This document shows, in pieces, positions 18,051 to 27,855 of a stretch of 64,000 bases of DNA. How positions within the stretch are numbered: position 1 is the stretch's first letter; each line of letters opens with the position of its first letter. The notes beneath the pieces are model-generated. The model saw only the letters and a list, made by a program, of their open reading frames with translations, made no database searches and had not been told where the DNA came from. The position numbers and the translations under genes are program-made. Location: contig NZ_JAVHZV010000010.1 of NCBI RefSeq assembly GCF_031119625.1, positions 310,001 through 374,000 of the forward strand, given 5' to 3'. This DNA is from Pseudomonas sp. G34 (lineage in GTDB: Bacteria; Pseudomonadota; Gammaproteobacteria; Pseudomonadales; Pseudomonadaceae).

Positions 18051-19490
18051 TCAGAGAATCGGCGAGATCAGCCGCGCCACGCGCATGCCCAGTTGCTGCA
18101 GGCGATGCACTTCGCGGCGGTCGGCGCCGATCAGTTCGCGGGACTGGCTGAAGTCGTTCTCCAGCATCGCTTCGACCTGGCGGGCGAATTCCGTATCGAC
18201 CGTTACCAAGGTGATTTCGAAGTTCAGGCGGAACGAGCGGTTGTCCAGATTGGCGCTGCCGACCACGCCGATGTCTCCGTCGATCAGCGCGACCTTCTGG
18301 TGCAGGAAACCCGGCAGGTAGCGGAAGATCCGCACGCCGGCGCGCAGTGCTTCCAGGGCGAACAGGTTGGAGGCCGCATAGACGATGCGGTGATCCGGCC
18401 GTGAGGGCAGCAGGATGCGTACGTCGACGCCACGCAGCACCGCCAGGCGCAGGGCGGCGAACAGCGCCTCGTCGGGGATGAAGTAGGGGCTGGTCAGCCA
18501 GATGCGTTCGCGGGCGGCGTTGAGCATTTCCACGAACAGCAGCGAGCAGGTTTCCTGGGCGTCGGCCGGGCCGCTGGTGATTACCTGGCAGAGCATGCCT
18601 TCGTCCGGGTAGCGCTCGGGCAGCAGCAGCGGTGGCAACTTGCGGGTCGCCCAGAACCAGTCTTCGGCAAAGGACTCCTGCAGGCAGGCCACGGCCGGGC
18701 CATGTACCTCGACATGGGTATCGCGCCACGGCGACAGGCGCGGTTTTTCGCCCAGGTATTCGTCACCGACGTTATGGCCGCCGAGAAAGCCACGCTCGCC
18801 ATCGACCACCACGATCTTGCGGTGGTTGCGGAAATTCAGCTGGAAGCGATTGAGTACGCCGCCGCCGGTGGGGAAGGCGTGCATGTGTACAGCGCCTTCG
18901 CGCAGGCGCTTGATGTAGCGGCGTGGCAAGGCGTGGCTGCCGACCGCGTCGTAGAGAAAGTACACCTGCACGCCAGCCGCCGCGCGCTCCAGCAAGGCTT
19001 CCTGCAGGCGGCGGCCAAGCTTGTCGTCATGCACGATGAAGAACTGGATGAGGATCACCTGCTGCGCTTCGCCAATCGCCTGGAAGATCGCCTCGAAGGT
19101 GGCCTTGCCGTCGACCAGCAGGCTGACCTGGTTGCCGGCCAGGCAGGGCATGCGCCCCAGCCGTGGCAGCGCGCGTAGCTGGCCGTAGGCTTCCGACTCG
19201 CCCGCAGCGATGGCCTCCTGCACCCAGGGCCGCCAGTCCAGCGAGGCCATGGCCTTGTGCATCTGCTTGTCGACCAGCCGACGCGCCTCTATATAGGCAT
19301 AGAAGCGGCTGCGCCCGAAGACCACATAGGGCAGCAAGGTCAGGTAGGGCATGAAGAACAGCGACAGTGCCCAGGCGATGGCGCCCTGGGCGGTGCGTAC
19401 GCTGAGAATCGCGTGCACGGCGGCGAGTGCACCGAGCGCATGGATCGCTGCTATCAGATAACCGAAGAAATGCTCGATGCCGAATTCCAT
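18051..19490 (-). CDS. cls: Cardiolipin synthase (phospholipase D superfamily)
   Basis: This 479-residue inner-membrane enzyme condenses two phosphatidylglycerols into cardiolipin and glycerol. Two N-terminal hydrophobic segments (about 5-25 and 38-57) precede two PLD catalytic motifs: HRKIVVVDG with GGHN, and HQKVALIDG with GSANLDNRS. These are the paired HxK(x)4D active sites. The length matches ClsA-type enzymes. I prefer ATG 19490 over an upstream GTG at 19529, since the membrane segment begins soon after it. The gene is co-directional with the secretion locus but separated by 214 bp. Confidence 0.93.
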   Translation of the reverse strand: MEFGIEHFFGYLIAAIHALGALAAVHAILSVRTAQGAIAWALSLFFMPYLTLLPYVVFGRSRFYAYIEARRLVDKQMHKAMASLDWRPWVQEAIAAGESEAYGQLRALPRLGRMPCLAGNQVSLLVDGKATFEAIFQAIGEAQQVILIQFFIVHDDKLGRRLQEALLERAAAGVQVYFLYDAVGSHALPRRYIKRLREGAVHMHAFPTGGGVLNRFQLNFRNHRKIVVVDGERGFLGGHNVGDEYLGEKPRLSPWRDTHVEVHGPAVACLQESFAEDWFWATRKLPPLLLPERYPDEGMLCQVITSGPADAQETCSLLFVEMLNAARERIWLTSPYFIPDEALFAALRLAVLRGVDVRILLPSRPDHRIVYAASNLFALEALRAGVRIFRYLPGFLHQKVALIDGDIGVVGSANLDNRSFRLNFEITLVTVDTEFARQVEAMLENDFSQSRELIGADRREVHRLQQLGMRVARLISPIL

Positions 19491-19559
19491 TGCCGTTCGC
19501 TTGTTGGCTGCTGTGCCAACATAGACCACGCTATCGATGGGTCGTCACCGATAGACAGC

Positions 19560-19573
19560 GTTTCACGTGAAAC
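19560..19573. other. parS-like centromere site (ParB/Spo0J binding)
   Basis: GTTTCACGTGAAAC is a perfect 14-bp palindrome. With flanks it reads CGTTTCACGTGAAACA, 15 of 16 bases of the Bacillus subtilis parS consensus TGTTTCACGTGAAACA, and it fits the GTTYCACGTGRAAC form used in Pseudomonas. It is intergenic, between the cardiolipin synthase and kinase genes, and I found no second copy in the window. ParB nucleation near the replication origin is the known role. Confidence 0.8.
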
Positions 19574-19682
19574 ACGGGGTTTCCAGCCGCCAGCGACGGT
19601 CGCCGGCCTGCCCGCAACCATGCGCTGGCCTCAGGGGACTACCAGCCGAGGTAGCGCGGCCGAAGGTGCAGCCTGTCAATCC

Positions 19683-20615
19683 TCAGGTCAGGCTCTGCCC
19701 GGCCACAAAGGCATCGAGCTCCCTGGCGGGCGGGCAGGTCGCCGGGCCATGGCGGGTGACCGCGATGGCCGCTGCGGCATTGGCGCGCGTGGCGGCCTCC
19801 TGCTCGGTTAGCCCGGCCGCCAGGCTGGCCAGGAACACGCCGATATGGGCATCGCCGGCGCCATTGGTATCCACGGCCTTCACGGCAAAACCTGGCACCT
19901 GCAGGCGCCAGTCATCACGGGCCAGCCAGCAGCCCTGGGGGCCGTCGCGCAGAATCACCAGCGCGCCTTCAGGCAAGCGCGCCGTCAGCCGTTGCAGCGC
20001 CTGTTCCAGGCTTGCAGCCGCCGTGAATTGCAGGGCTTCTTCACGGTTGCTGCTCCAGATCGCCAGCCGCTCCAGCAATTGCTCGGCGCCAGGAATCTGC
20101 GGGTTGCAGGCCAACGGGCCGGGGTCGAACACCAGGGCGCCGGCAGCGCCGCCCTGCTGCAGCCAGCCGAGCAGCGGGCCGGCCTTGTCGGCATGCAGCA
20201 GGCTGTAGCCGCTGGCCATCACCCAGTCTTGCGCCGTGGCGGTTTCGCCGTGTAGATCTTCGGCCTGCAACACGCCTTCGGCGCCGACCCGGGTGATGAA
20301 CGAGCGCTCGGCGCTGGCATCGGTCAGCGCAACGCAGAGGCCGGTATCGCCGTCGGTGCTTGGCGCCAGGCGGCAGTCGATGCCTTCCGCCTGCATGGCC
20401 TGGCGCGCCATGTCGCCAAAGCGGCCAACCCCATGGCGGCCCAGATAGCAGGTGTGCAGGCCATGCCGTGCGGCGGCCGCCATCACGTTGAAGCCGCCGC
20501 CCACTTCGAACGCGGCACTGCTGGCCAGCACATCCTGGCCCGCAGCGGGCAGGGCGCTGACGCTCATCACCAGGTCGACGACCACCTGGCCGGTGTACAG
20601 CAACCTAGCGGCCAT
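19683..20615 (-). CDS. PfkB-family carbohydrate/nucleoside kinase
   Basis: This 310-residue ribokinase-fold kinase transfers phosphate from ATP to a sugar or nucleoside hydroxyl. It has the N-terminal glycine motif VGGGFNVMAAAARHG (about 38-52) and the C-terminal PfkB signature DTNGAGDAHIGVF, whose Asp is the catalytic base. It overlaps the permease gene end by 11 nt and is last in the operon GntR - ADP-ribosylglycohydrolase - NCS1 permease - kinase. This matches yegV of the E. coli yegTUVW set in type and partners. The substrate is unknown; a nucleoside or ribosylated base is suggested by the neighbours. Confidence 0.9.
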   Translation of the reverse strand: MAARLLYTGQVVVDLVMSVSALPAAGQDVLASSAAFEVGGGFNVMAAAARHGLHTCYLGRHGVGRFGDMARQAMQAEGIDCRLAPSTDGDTGLCVALTDASAERSFITRVGAEGVLQAEDLHGETATAQDWVMASGYSLLHADKAGPLLGWLQQGGAAGALVFDPGPLACNPQIPGAEQLLERLAIWSSNREEALQFTAAASLEQALQRLTARLPEGALVILRDGPQGCWLARDDWRLQVPGFAVKAVDTNGAGDAHIGVFLASLAAGLTEQEAATRANAAAAIAVTRHGPATCPPARELDAFVAGQSLT

Positions 20616-22068
20616 GGGCAGCCTCGTGATTCACGGCAGCGCGACGATCACGGCAGCCGCCCAGCAGCCCATACAGGCCACCGGCGACGATAAAGGTGAC
20701 GATCCAGCCCAGGCCATTCTGGCCAAACCAGGAGTCGGCCAGCCAGCCCTGGAACAGCACGTTGTCGGCGCCGATCTTCACGGTGGTGAAGCTGAAGCCC
20801 AGCACGATCGCCAGCGCCCAGGCGCCCAGCGCGCGCCACTCCACGCCGGCGCTGTACCAGTAGGCGCTGCTCGGGCTGACGTTCATCAGGTCGGCCGGCT
20901 CATAGCGCTGGCGATGGCGCAGGTCGACCAGGAAGATGCCCACCCAGGCGGTGATCGGCACGGCCAGCATGGAGATGAAGGTGATGAACGGGCCGTAGAA
21001 GCTCTCGGCGATCAGCATGAAGTAGATCGAGCCGATGAAGATCACCACGATATCGACCACCACGGCGTAGACCCGCTTGACCTTGAGGCCGAGGGTCAGG
21101 GTAGTCAGGCCCGCGGAGTACACCGACAGGTTGTTGGACAGCAGCAGGCCGCCGAACGCGGTGATCAGGTAGGGCACGGCCATCCAGGTCGGCAGCAGTT
21201 CGCGAATCGCCACGATGGGGTCGGTCGCCGAGGCCAGGTGGTCATTGCCCACCGAGATCAGGCCGCCGAGGGTGATCAGCAGCACCAGCGGAATCCCTGC
21301 GCCAAAGGCGGCGGAAGCCACCAACCCGGCGGCCCGCACGCTCTTGTGCTGGTAGCGCGACATGTCGGCGCCGGCATTGGCCCAGCCGATACCCGTACCG
21401 GCGGCCATGGTGCCGACGCCGATCAGCACGGCGGACAGCGGCGCCGGGGTGGCCGCCCACACCAGGGCCCAGTCGATATGCAGGGCGAGAAAGCCACCGA
21501 CCACCAGGTTCAGCGCGCCGAACACCCAGGTGGCCCACTTCTGGATCACCAGCAGGGTGGCATGGCCGAGGCCGGATACGCACAGGGTCAGCAGCACGAA
21601 CAGGCCGATGAACAGCAGGGTGAGGAAGGGCGCGGACTTGGCTTCGACGGGCGTGCCCTGGATGATCGACACCAACGACAGCAGCACGAAGGCCGCCGTG
21701 GTGGTGTTGACCGTCTCCCAGCCCAGGCGCGAGCCGAGCGACACCAGGGTCGGGCCGATATTGCCGCGCATGCCGAAGATCGCCCGTGACAGCGTCAGGC
21801 TCGGCGCGCGACCGCGGCGGCCGGCAATCGACAGCAGGCCGACGATGGCGAAGGAGCCGCCGGCACCGAGGATGGCGACGATCAGCGCCTGCCAGATCGA
21901 CAGGCCCTGGAAGGCGATCAGGGTGGCGCCCAGCGGCAAGCCGAGGATGCTGATATTGGCCGCGAACCAGACCCAGAACAGCTGCAACGGGTGCCCGTTG
22001 CATTCATGTTCGGGCACCGGCTCGATGCCGCGGGTTTCCAGCTGGCCCACCTGTTCGGATGCGCGCAT
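20605..22068 (-). CDS. NCS1-family purine/cytosine-type permease
   Basis: This 487-residue polytopic protein belongs to the nucleobase:cation symporter-1 family. Early signatures are FWVWFAANISILGLPLG and a stretch near SLTLSRAIFGMRGNIGPTLV, as in CodB-like permeases; about 12 membrane segments are visible. GGAG lies close upstream of the start. It overlaps the kinase gene downstream. In E. coli the comparable operon carries an unrelated nucleoside permease (YegT), so this looks like transporter replacement with the same enzymes. Expected substrates are a nucleobase, hydantoin-like compound or nucleoside. Confidence 0.9.
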   Translation of the reverse strand: MRASEQVGQLETRGIEPVPEHECNGHPLQLFWVWFAANISILGLPLGATLIAFQGLSIWQALIVAILGAGGSFAIVGLLSIAGRRGRAPSLTLSRAIFGMRGNIGPTLVSLGSRLGWETVNTTTAAFVLLSLVSIIQGTPVEAKSAPFLTLLFIGLFVLLTLCVSGLGHATLLVIQKWATWVFGALNLVVGGFLALHIDWALVWAATPAPLSAVLIGVGTMAAGTGIGWANAGADMSRYQHKSVRAAGLVASAAFGAGIPLVLLITLGGLISVGNDHLASATDPIVAIRELLPTWMAVPYLITAFGGLLLSNNLSVYSAGLTTLTLGLKVKRVYAVVVDIVVIFIGSIYFMLIAESFYGPFITFISMLAVPITAWVGIFLVDLRHRQRYEPADLMNVSPSSAYWYSAGVEWRALGAWALAIVLGFSFTTVKIGADNVLFQGWLADSWFGQNGLGWIVTFIVAGGLYGLLGGCRDRRAAVNHEAAHGR

Positions 22069-22136
22069 GGCGTGACTCCTGCGTTAGTTGTTGTTGGCAG
22101 GGCTGAATGACCGCACGGGCGGCCATCCATGGGTTT

Positions 22137-23153
22137 TCAGGGCGTTCGCAAGGCCAGCAGCTGGTCGGTCAGGGGCGCCAGGTCGATCTGGCTGACCGCG
22201 CAGACCTGCGCCAGCGCCTCGTTCGGCCAGGCGTCCAGGCCAAAGGTGGCGCCGAGCATGGCGCCGAGCACGGCGGCAATGGTGTCGGTGTCGCCGCCCA
22301 GGCTGGCGGCCATGCACAGGGCCTGGTAGGGCGCCAGCTGGCCGTTGGCCACAGTGCGTGCCAGGGCGAAGGCAGCGACCACCGATTCCTGGGAGGCCAC
22401 CGAGGTGCCGATCACCTCGTAGATCAAGTCGGGCAGCGCTTCGGGGGTGGCTTCGGCGCAGAGTCGCGCTGTCCACTCGATGCGGGCGGCGATAGTGCCG
22501 CCGGCCACCCAATGGCCGAGCTGCTGGCCTTGGCGCGCCGCCTCGACGCCGCTATCCAGGGCCTTGGCCAGGCTGTCGCCATTGATACCCGCCGATACGA
22601 CCGCCGCCACGGCGGCCGCGCTGGCGATGCCCAGGCCGGTGTTGTGGGTCACCTGGCAGGCCTGCAGCACCTGCTGCATGAAACGCTCGGGGTCACGCAC
22701 ATCGGCGGCGATGCCCACCGGTGTGATGCGCATCGCCGCACCATTGGTGGTGCCGAAGCGCCCGGCCTGTTCCGGGCTGGCGCCGGCGAGAATCATCTCG
22801 ATGGCGCGCTTGGTCGAGGGGCCGAGCAGGTCCTGGGAGCCTTTGGCGCGCATGGCCGCTTCCCAGTCGATCAGACGTTGCGCCAGGCTGGTGGGGTCGA
22901 TGTGACCCTGGCCGGCAACCAGCAGCTCGCCCACCAGTATCGCCTGCTCGGTGTCGTCGGTGATGGCGCCGGCCGGCATGTTGGGGGCAATGGGTTGATC
23001 GGCGTCGGCAGCGATCAGGCCGTCGATACGGCCGTAGCGTGCGCGAATCTGCTGGCGTGACAGCGACTGGGTCGGCATGCCGAGCGCATCGCCCAGTGCC
23101 AGCCCGTGGAAGGCGCCGAGGGCGCGGTCGCGCGCGGTGGAAAACTGGTTCAC
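22137..23153 (-). CDS. ADP-ribosylglycohydrolase (DraG/YegU-like) family protein
   Basis: This 338-residue all-helical hydrolase contains LGDALGMPTQ near the N-terminus, ITDDTEQA (about 63-70) and GGDTDTIAAVLGAMLGA near the C-terminus. These Asp/Thr clusters bind the two metal ions in DraG-like enzymes. Family members cleave ADP-ribose or related N-ribosyl bonds. The start overlaps the GntR stop codon by 4 nt, so the two are coupled. With a kinase and a nucleobase-type permease beside it, a role in breaking an imported ribosyl compound is plausible, but it has not been shown. Confidence 0.9.
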   Translation of the reverse strand: MNQFSTARDRALGAFHGLALGDALGMPTQSLSRQQIRARYGRIDGLIAADADQPIAPNMPAGAITDDTEQAILVGELLVAGQGHIDPTSLAQRLIDWEAAMRAKGSQDLLGPSTKRAIEMILAGASPEQAGRFGTTNGAAMRITPVGIAADVRDPERFMQQVLQACQVTHNTGLGIASAAAVAAVVSAGINGDSLAKALDSGVEAARQGQQLGHWVAGGTIAARIEWTARLCAEATPEALPDLIYEVIGTSVASQESVVAAFALARTVANGQLAPYQALCMAASLGGDTDTIAAVLGAMLGATFGLDAWPNEALAQVCAVSQIDLAPLTDQLLALRTP

Positions 23154-23863
23154 TGGGCGTCCCCGAACTCGAGATGAAGTTGAAAGTGCAGCGGGTCCAG
23201 GTAGCTCTCGACGCGCTCCATGAAACGCCCGCGGCTATCGAAGGTTTCCCTGACCACCCTGAGGAATACGCTGCCCGGCGCGCGTTGCAGCTGGCTGGCC
23301 GCTTCGTCGTCGAGCGGCGCGGCGCCGATCCACTGCTTGCCCTGCCCGGCGCGATAGCCGTGGGCGGCCAGCGTGGCGGTCAGGGAGTCGTCGAGCAGGC
23401 CTTCCTCGACGAGGTTTTCCAGGCCGTCGCAGGCCGGAATCAGCGCGCGCTCCAGGGATACCAGGCTGCCATCGGCGGCCCGCCGGCGGCGCTCGATGAG
23501 CATGAAGCGGGCGCGACCAAAGCGTTCGGCGAACTCTTCGCGCTCCACACTGGCGATGCCCAGCAGCTCGGTCTGGATCTGCACGCCACCGGCGGCGAGG
23601 GCCTGCGCCCAGCCGCCACCCTGGTGCAGGGGCACGCCGTCATAGGTGACCACCGAGCCGACGCCCGGCTGGGTACCGATGTAGTTGCGCCGTTTGAGCT
23701 CGGAAAGTGCTTCGCGCAGGGTGCCGCGGCTGACATCGAATGCCGCCGCCAGCTCGTGTTCGCCGGGCAGTCGCTCGCCTGCGCCGAGCACGCCCTGCTC
23801 GATGCGTTCGGCCAGGGCACGCACCACGCGGGTTTTCTTGTCGAATCGAACCTGTCTAATCAT
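23150..23863 (-). CDS. GntR/HutC-family transcriptional regulator (UTRA domain)
   Basis: This 237-residue regulator has an N-terminal winged helix (GERLPGEHELAAAFDVSRGT, then LREALSELKRRNYI) and a UTRA effector domain ending in a FMERVESYLDP motif. It heads the operon with the glycohydrolase, permease and kinase, as yegW accompanies yegTUV in E. coli, and probably represses it until a ligand binds. The ATG at 23863 begins the conserved part; no Shine-Dalgarno is visible, and a GTAC-N6-GTAC element overlaps the start. Longer in-frame extension to 24061 would run into the LysR gene and is unlikely. Confidence 0.9.
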   Translation of the reverse strand: MIRQVRFDKKTRVVRALAERIEQGVLGAGERLPGEHELAAAFDVSRGTLREALSELKRRNYIGTQPGVGSVVTYDGVPLHQGGGWAQALAAGGVQIQTELLGIASVEREEFAERFGRARFMLIERRRRAADGSLVSLERALIPACDGLENLVEEGLLDDSLTATLAAHGYRAGQGKQWIGAAPLDDEAASQLQRAPGSVFLRVVRETFDSRGRFMERVESYLDPLHFQLHLEFGDAQ

Positions 23864-23877
23864 GTACAAATTAGTAC
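23864..23877. promoter_or_regulatory. Candidate GntR operator overlapping the regulator start
   Basis: GTACAAATTAGTAC is a near-palindrome, with only the outer pair of the central six bases mismatched, abutting the ATG of the GntR gene. GntR/HutC operators have this size and symmetry, so autoregulation is likely. The lack of a ribosome-binding site here may mean a leaderless or weakly translated message. Confidence 0.5.
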
Positions 23878-23966
23878 CCGCAGAATGCTCCGTTCGCAAG
23901 CGCTTTTCGGTAAAAGGCGCGTTTCGCAGTGCCTGGCAGGTGCCCGCGGGCCTCGCGTCAGGCCTT

Positions 23967-24863
23967 TCAGCCCGGGTGGGCGACGCCGGAAAGGTGGCTG
24001 ACCAGTTGGCGGGCGTGGGAGGGCAGGCTTTGCCAGTCCCGGATGCACAGGCGCAGTTCACGGCTGGCCCAGCTGTCGGCGATGTCGACCAGGGTCAGCG
24101 GCAGCTCCTGGGCCAGCCGTGATGCAGCAGCCTCGGGCAGCATGGCGATGCCGGCGCCCTGGGCGACCAGTTGGGCGATGGCGTCGAAGCTCGGCGCGCG
24201 CACCCGCACGCGCAGGGCGATGCCGGCGGCGATCGCCTTGTCTTCGATGAAGCGCTGCATGGCCCGTTCGCCGGGCAGGCCGATATAGGGAAAGCCCAAC
24301 GCTTCCACCAGCTTGGCCTGTCGGCGGTCGGCCAGGGCATGCCCGCGGGGCACCAGCAGCACCAGGCGATCATGGCGAAACGGCAGGGACAGCAGCCCGC
24401 CGGTTGGCTGGTTGCCGTCGAACACGCCCAGGTCGATCTCGCCCGCCTGTACGCTGCGCAGAATGGCGCGGCTGGTGCCTTCGGTCAGTTGCAGGTCCAC
24501 CTCCGGGTAGTCGGCCAGGAAGGGGCCCAGTGCCGCCGGCAGAAAGGTGCTGTTGGCCACGGTGGAGGCGCACAGCTTGAGCACCACCCGCTGCTGGCCG
24601 GACAACTCCTGCAGGTTGTCCGTCAGCCGCTGGGTTTCGTTGAGGATCCGCTGGCAGGCTTCGAGCACCAGGCGCCCGGCCGGGGTCGCTGTCATGCCGC
24701 TGGCGTTGCGGGTGAACAGGGTGACTTGGCAGCGCTGCTCGAATTGCCGCAGCCGGGTGCTGGCCGCCGACACCGCCACCGGAAAGCTGGCCGCGGCCTT
24801 GCTGAGACTGCCAGTCGAGGCGATCGCGACGAAGAGGCGCACGTCCACAAGATCGAAATGCAC
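23967..24863 (-). CDS. LysR-family transcriptional regulator
   Basis: This 298-residue LysR regulator starts at GTG 24863 (MHFDLVDVRLFVAIA), the standard opening of this subgroup, with GGAG 6 nt upstream; the longer TTG start at 24875 is less likely. The HTH covers about residues 15-60 (GSLSKAAASFPVAVSAASTRLRQFE, split around SAAST). The effector-binding domain fills the rest. It is divergent from a DMT exporter gene 100 bp away, the usual arrangement for a LysR regulator and its target. The ligand is unknown. Its 3' end lies 104 bp from the GntR start, and the two genes share a strand but probably not a transcript. Confidence 0.92.
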   Translation of the reverse strand: MHFDLVDVRLFVAIASTGSLSKAAASFPVAVSAASTRLRQFEQRCQVTLFTRNASGMTATPAGRLVLEACQRILNETQRLTDNLQELSGQQRVVLKLCASTVANSTFLPAALGPFLADYPEVDLQLTEGTSRAILRSVQAGEIDLGVFDGNQPTGGLLSLPFRHDRLVLLVPRGHALADRRQAKLVEALGFPYIGLPGERAMQRFIEDKAIAAGIALRVRVRAPSFDAIAQLVAQGAGIAMLPEAAASRLAQELPLTLVDIADSWASRELRLCIRDWQSLPSHARQLVSHLSGVAHPG

Positions 24864-24907
24864 AGGGTTCTCCAAAACAGAAGGCAGCCTTAGGGAAATA
24901 CCGATTC

Positions 24908-24936
24908 TTGACTGGCGCCATGCGGATCAGAATAAC
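24908..24936 (+). promoter_or_regulatory. Candidate sigma-70 promoter for the DMT transporter gene
   Basis: TTGACT and AATAAC are separated by 17 bp, 28 bp before the transporter ATG. It lies in the LysR-exporter divergent region, where the regulator would bind. The -10 box is only a 4/6 match. Confidence 0.4.
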
Positions 24937-24963
24937 CGTTCCCTGCCCCTGATCCAGACTGTC

Positions 24964-25935
24964 ATGAATCCAACTGCGTTTTTTCAGCGCTGCGCCGGGA
25001 ACGGCAGCCTGTTCGCCATCCTTGCTGCTGCCGGTTTCAGCATGAAGGCGATCTTCGTCAAACTGGCCTACGACGCCGCCCCGGTGGAGGCGATCACTCT
25101 GTTGGCGATGCGTATGACCCTCGCCCTGCCGCTGTTCCTGTGGCTGGTCTGGTTGAGCCGCAGCGGCGTCGGTGGGCGCTTCACGCTGGCCGATGGCGCC
25201 CGCGTGGTGGTGCTGGCGCTGTTCGGCTATTACCTGTCGAGCCTGTTCGATTTCTACGGCTTGCAGTACATCAGTGCCGGCCTGGAGCGGCTGATCCTGT
25301 TCACCTACCCGACCCTGGTGCTGGTGTTCCAGATGATCGCCTTTCGCGAACGCCCCAGCCGCCGCACGCTGCTGGCAATGGCGGTCTGTTACCTGGGCCT
25401 GGGCGTGGCGCTGATACACGACATCGGTGCCACTGACATGGGCAGCCAGGTGATCATCGGCTCGCTCTGGGTGTTCGCCAGCGCGGTGACCTACGCGCTG
25501 TACTACCTGGGCACCGGAGTGATGGTGAAGCGCCTCGGTTCGATGCGCCTGGCCGGGCTGGCCGGCAGCGCATCGTCGCTGATGGTGCTGGCGCACTTCG
25601 CCGTTACCGAGCCGCTCGACAGCCTGCTCGCGCAACCGGCCCAGGTATGGCTGTGCGCTGCGCTGATGGCGCTGATTTCCACCGTGCTGCCGGTGTACTG
25701 GATGGCCCTGGCGATCCAGCGCATCGGCACCACCCATACCGCCGCCGTCGGCAATCTCGGCCCGGTGCTGACCATCTTCGCTGCCTGGGCGCTGCTCGGC
25801 GAAGCCATCTCGCCGTACCAGATGGCCGGGCTGGCGCTGGTGATGTTCGGCATCTGGCAGCTCAAGCCCCGGGTTGCCGGGAAAGCCGCGGCCGCGGCGA
25901 TGGTGCAGCAGGGCAAGCCGAGCTCGCCCGGCTGA
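24964..25935 (+). CDS. DMT-superfamily (EamA) metabolite transporter
   Basis: This 323-residue inner-membrane protein has about ten transmembrane helices in two EamA repeats. The first repeat opens SLFAILAAAGFSMKAIFVKL and ends near GLGVALIHD; the second opens near GSLWVFASAVTYALYYLGTG and ends MAGLALVMFGIWQL. Family members export or import amino acids, nucleosides or drugs; the substrate cannot be told. The ATG at 24964 is chosen because the upstream extension of the frame crosses the LysR gene. A short GC stem and T7 run at 25927-25948 after the stop may be a weak terminator. Confidence 0.9.
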   Translation: MNPTAFFQRCAGNGSLFAILAAAGFSMKAIFVKLAYDAAPVEAITLLAMRMTLALPLFLWLVWLSRSGVGGRFTLADGARVVVLALFGYYLSSLFDFYGLQYISAGLERLILFTYPTLVLVFQMIAFRERPSRRTLLAMAVCYLGLGVALIHDIGATDMGSQVIIGSLWVFASAVTYALYYLGTGVMVKRLGSMRLAGLAGSASSLMVLAHFAVTEPLDSLLAQPAQVWLCAALMALISTVLPVYWMALAIQRIGTTHTAAVGNLGPVLTIFAAWALLGEAISPYQMAGLALVMFGIWQLKPRVAGKAAAAAMVQQGKPSSPG

Positions 25936-25948
25936 TCGGGGTTTTTTT

Positions 25949-26171
25949 GCGCCAAGACGGCAGTGGGGGTGGGCCAGTGCCGGGCCTGCTCGACACCCGT
26001 GATCGGCGCGCCTGACCAGGCCTCGCCGGCCGCGCCCAGAGTAGATCGCGGAACCTCCGTTTCCGCGGACAGCAGGGGTTTACCTGCATCCTGATCGGCT
26101 CCTCGCCTTGCAGCACCTGCAGCGATATCGGGCAGCCTGGTCCGCCGGTTGATCCTGCGGAGATCGTCGCA
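25949..26171. other. Intergenic stretch with no recognised gene
   Basis: About 220 bp between the DMT transporter and the Zur-type promoter. Open frames here are short and unconvincing, and I see no repeat or RNA signature. Confidence 0.5.
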
Positions 26172-26200
26172 TTGACAATTAAATGTTATGTTATAACAAT
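26172..26200 (+). promoter_or_regulatory. Promoter with Zur box for dksA2-COG0523-DUF1826
   Basis: TTGACA at 26172-26177 is followed, at 17 bp, by AACAAT. Over the spacer and -10 lies TGTTAT-GTT-ATAACA (26184-26198). It fits the gammaproteobacterial Zur box pattern TGTTATANTATAACA in its arms and spacing. Zinc-bound Zur would block polymerase here and release it when zinc is scarce, which fits the zinc-independent DksA2 made from this promoter. Confidence 0.8.
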
Positions 26201-26221
26201 TGAATTGTCCGTGAGCCCACC

Positions 26222-26626
26222 ATGACGTCCGATGAATTGCTGGCCCAGCCCGTCGAGGCCTACATGAACGATGCCCAGCAGGCGTTCTTTCGCGACCTGC
26301 TGGTTGGTCAGCGCGAGGAACTGCAGCAGCGCATCGATGCCGAGTTCGGCGAGTTGCGCGAGCAGGAACGGCCCGCCGACGAAGCCGACATCGCCAGCCG
26401 CGAAGAGCAGCGCCAGTGGCAACTGCGCCTGCTGGAGCGGGAAAAGAAGCTGCTCGACAAGATCGATCAGGCCCTCGAGCGCCTGGCCCGTGGCGAGTAC
26501 GGCTGGTGTCGGGAAACCGGCGAGCCGATCGGTTTGCAGCGCCTGCTGCTGAGGCCCACCGCCACCCTGTGTATCGAAGCGAAAGAGCGCGAAGAACAGC
26601 GCGAACGCCACCAACGTGACCTGTAG
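26222..26626 (+). CDS. dksA2: DksA2, zinc-independent DksA paralogue
   Basis: This 134-residue RNA-polymerase secondary-channel protein works with ppGpp in the stringent response. The coiled-coil region carries the tip acidic residues D53 and D56 (PADEADIAS). The C-terminal module keeps only two cysteines (C96 in CRET and C117 in CIEA), where standard DksA has a four-cysteine zinc finger. That loss is the hallmark of the P. aeruginosa paralogue DksA2, which replaces DksA when zinc is lacking. The Zur box upstream and the COG0523 gene 26 nt downstream complete the picture. Confidence 0.93.
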   Translation: MTSDELLAQPVEAYMNDAQQAFFRDLLVGQREELQQRIDAEFGELREQERPADEADIASREEQRQWQLRLLEREKKLLDKIDQALERLARGEYGWCRETGEPIGLQRLLLRPTATLCIEAKEREEQRERHQRDL

Positions 26627-26652
26627 ACCCTGATGCCGATGAGGATCCCGCC

Positions 26653-27854
<1,202 letters not shown>

Positions 27855-27855
<1 letters not shown>

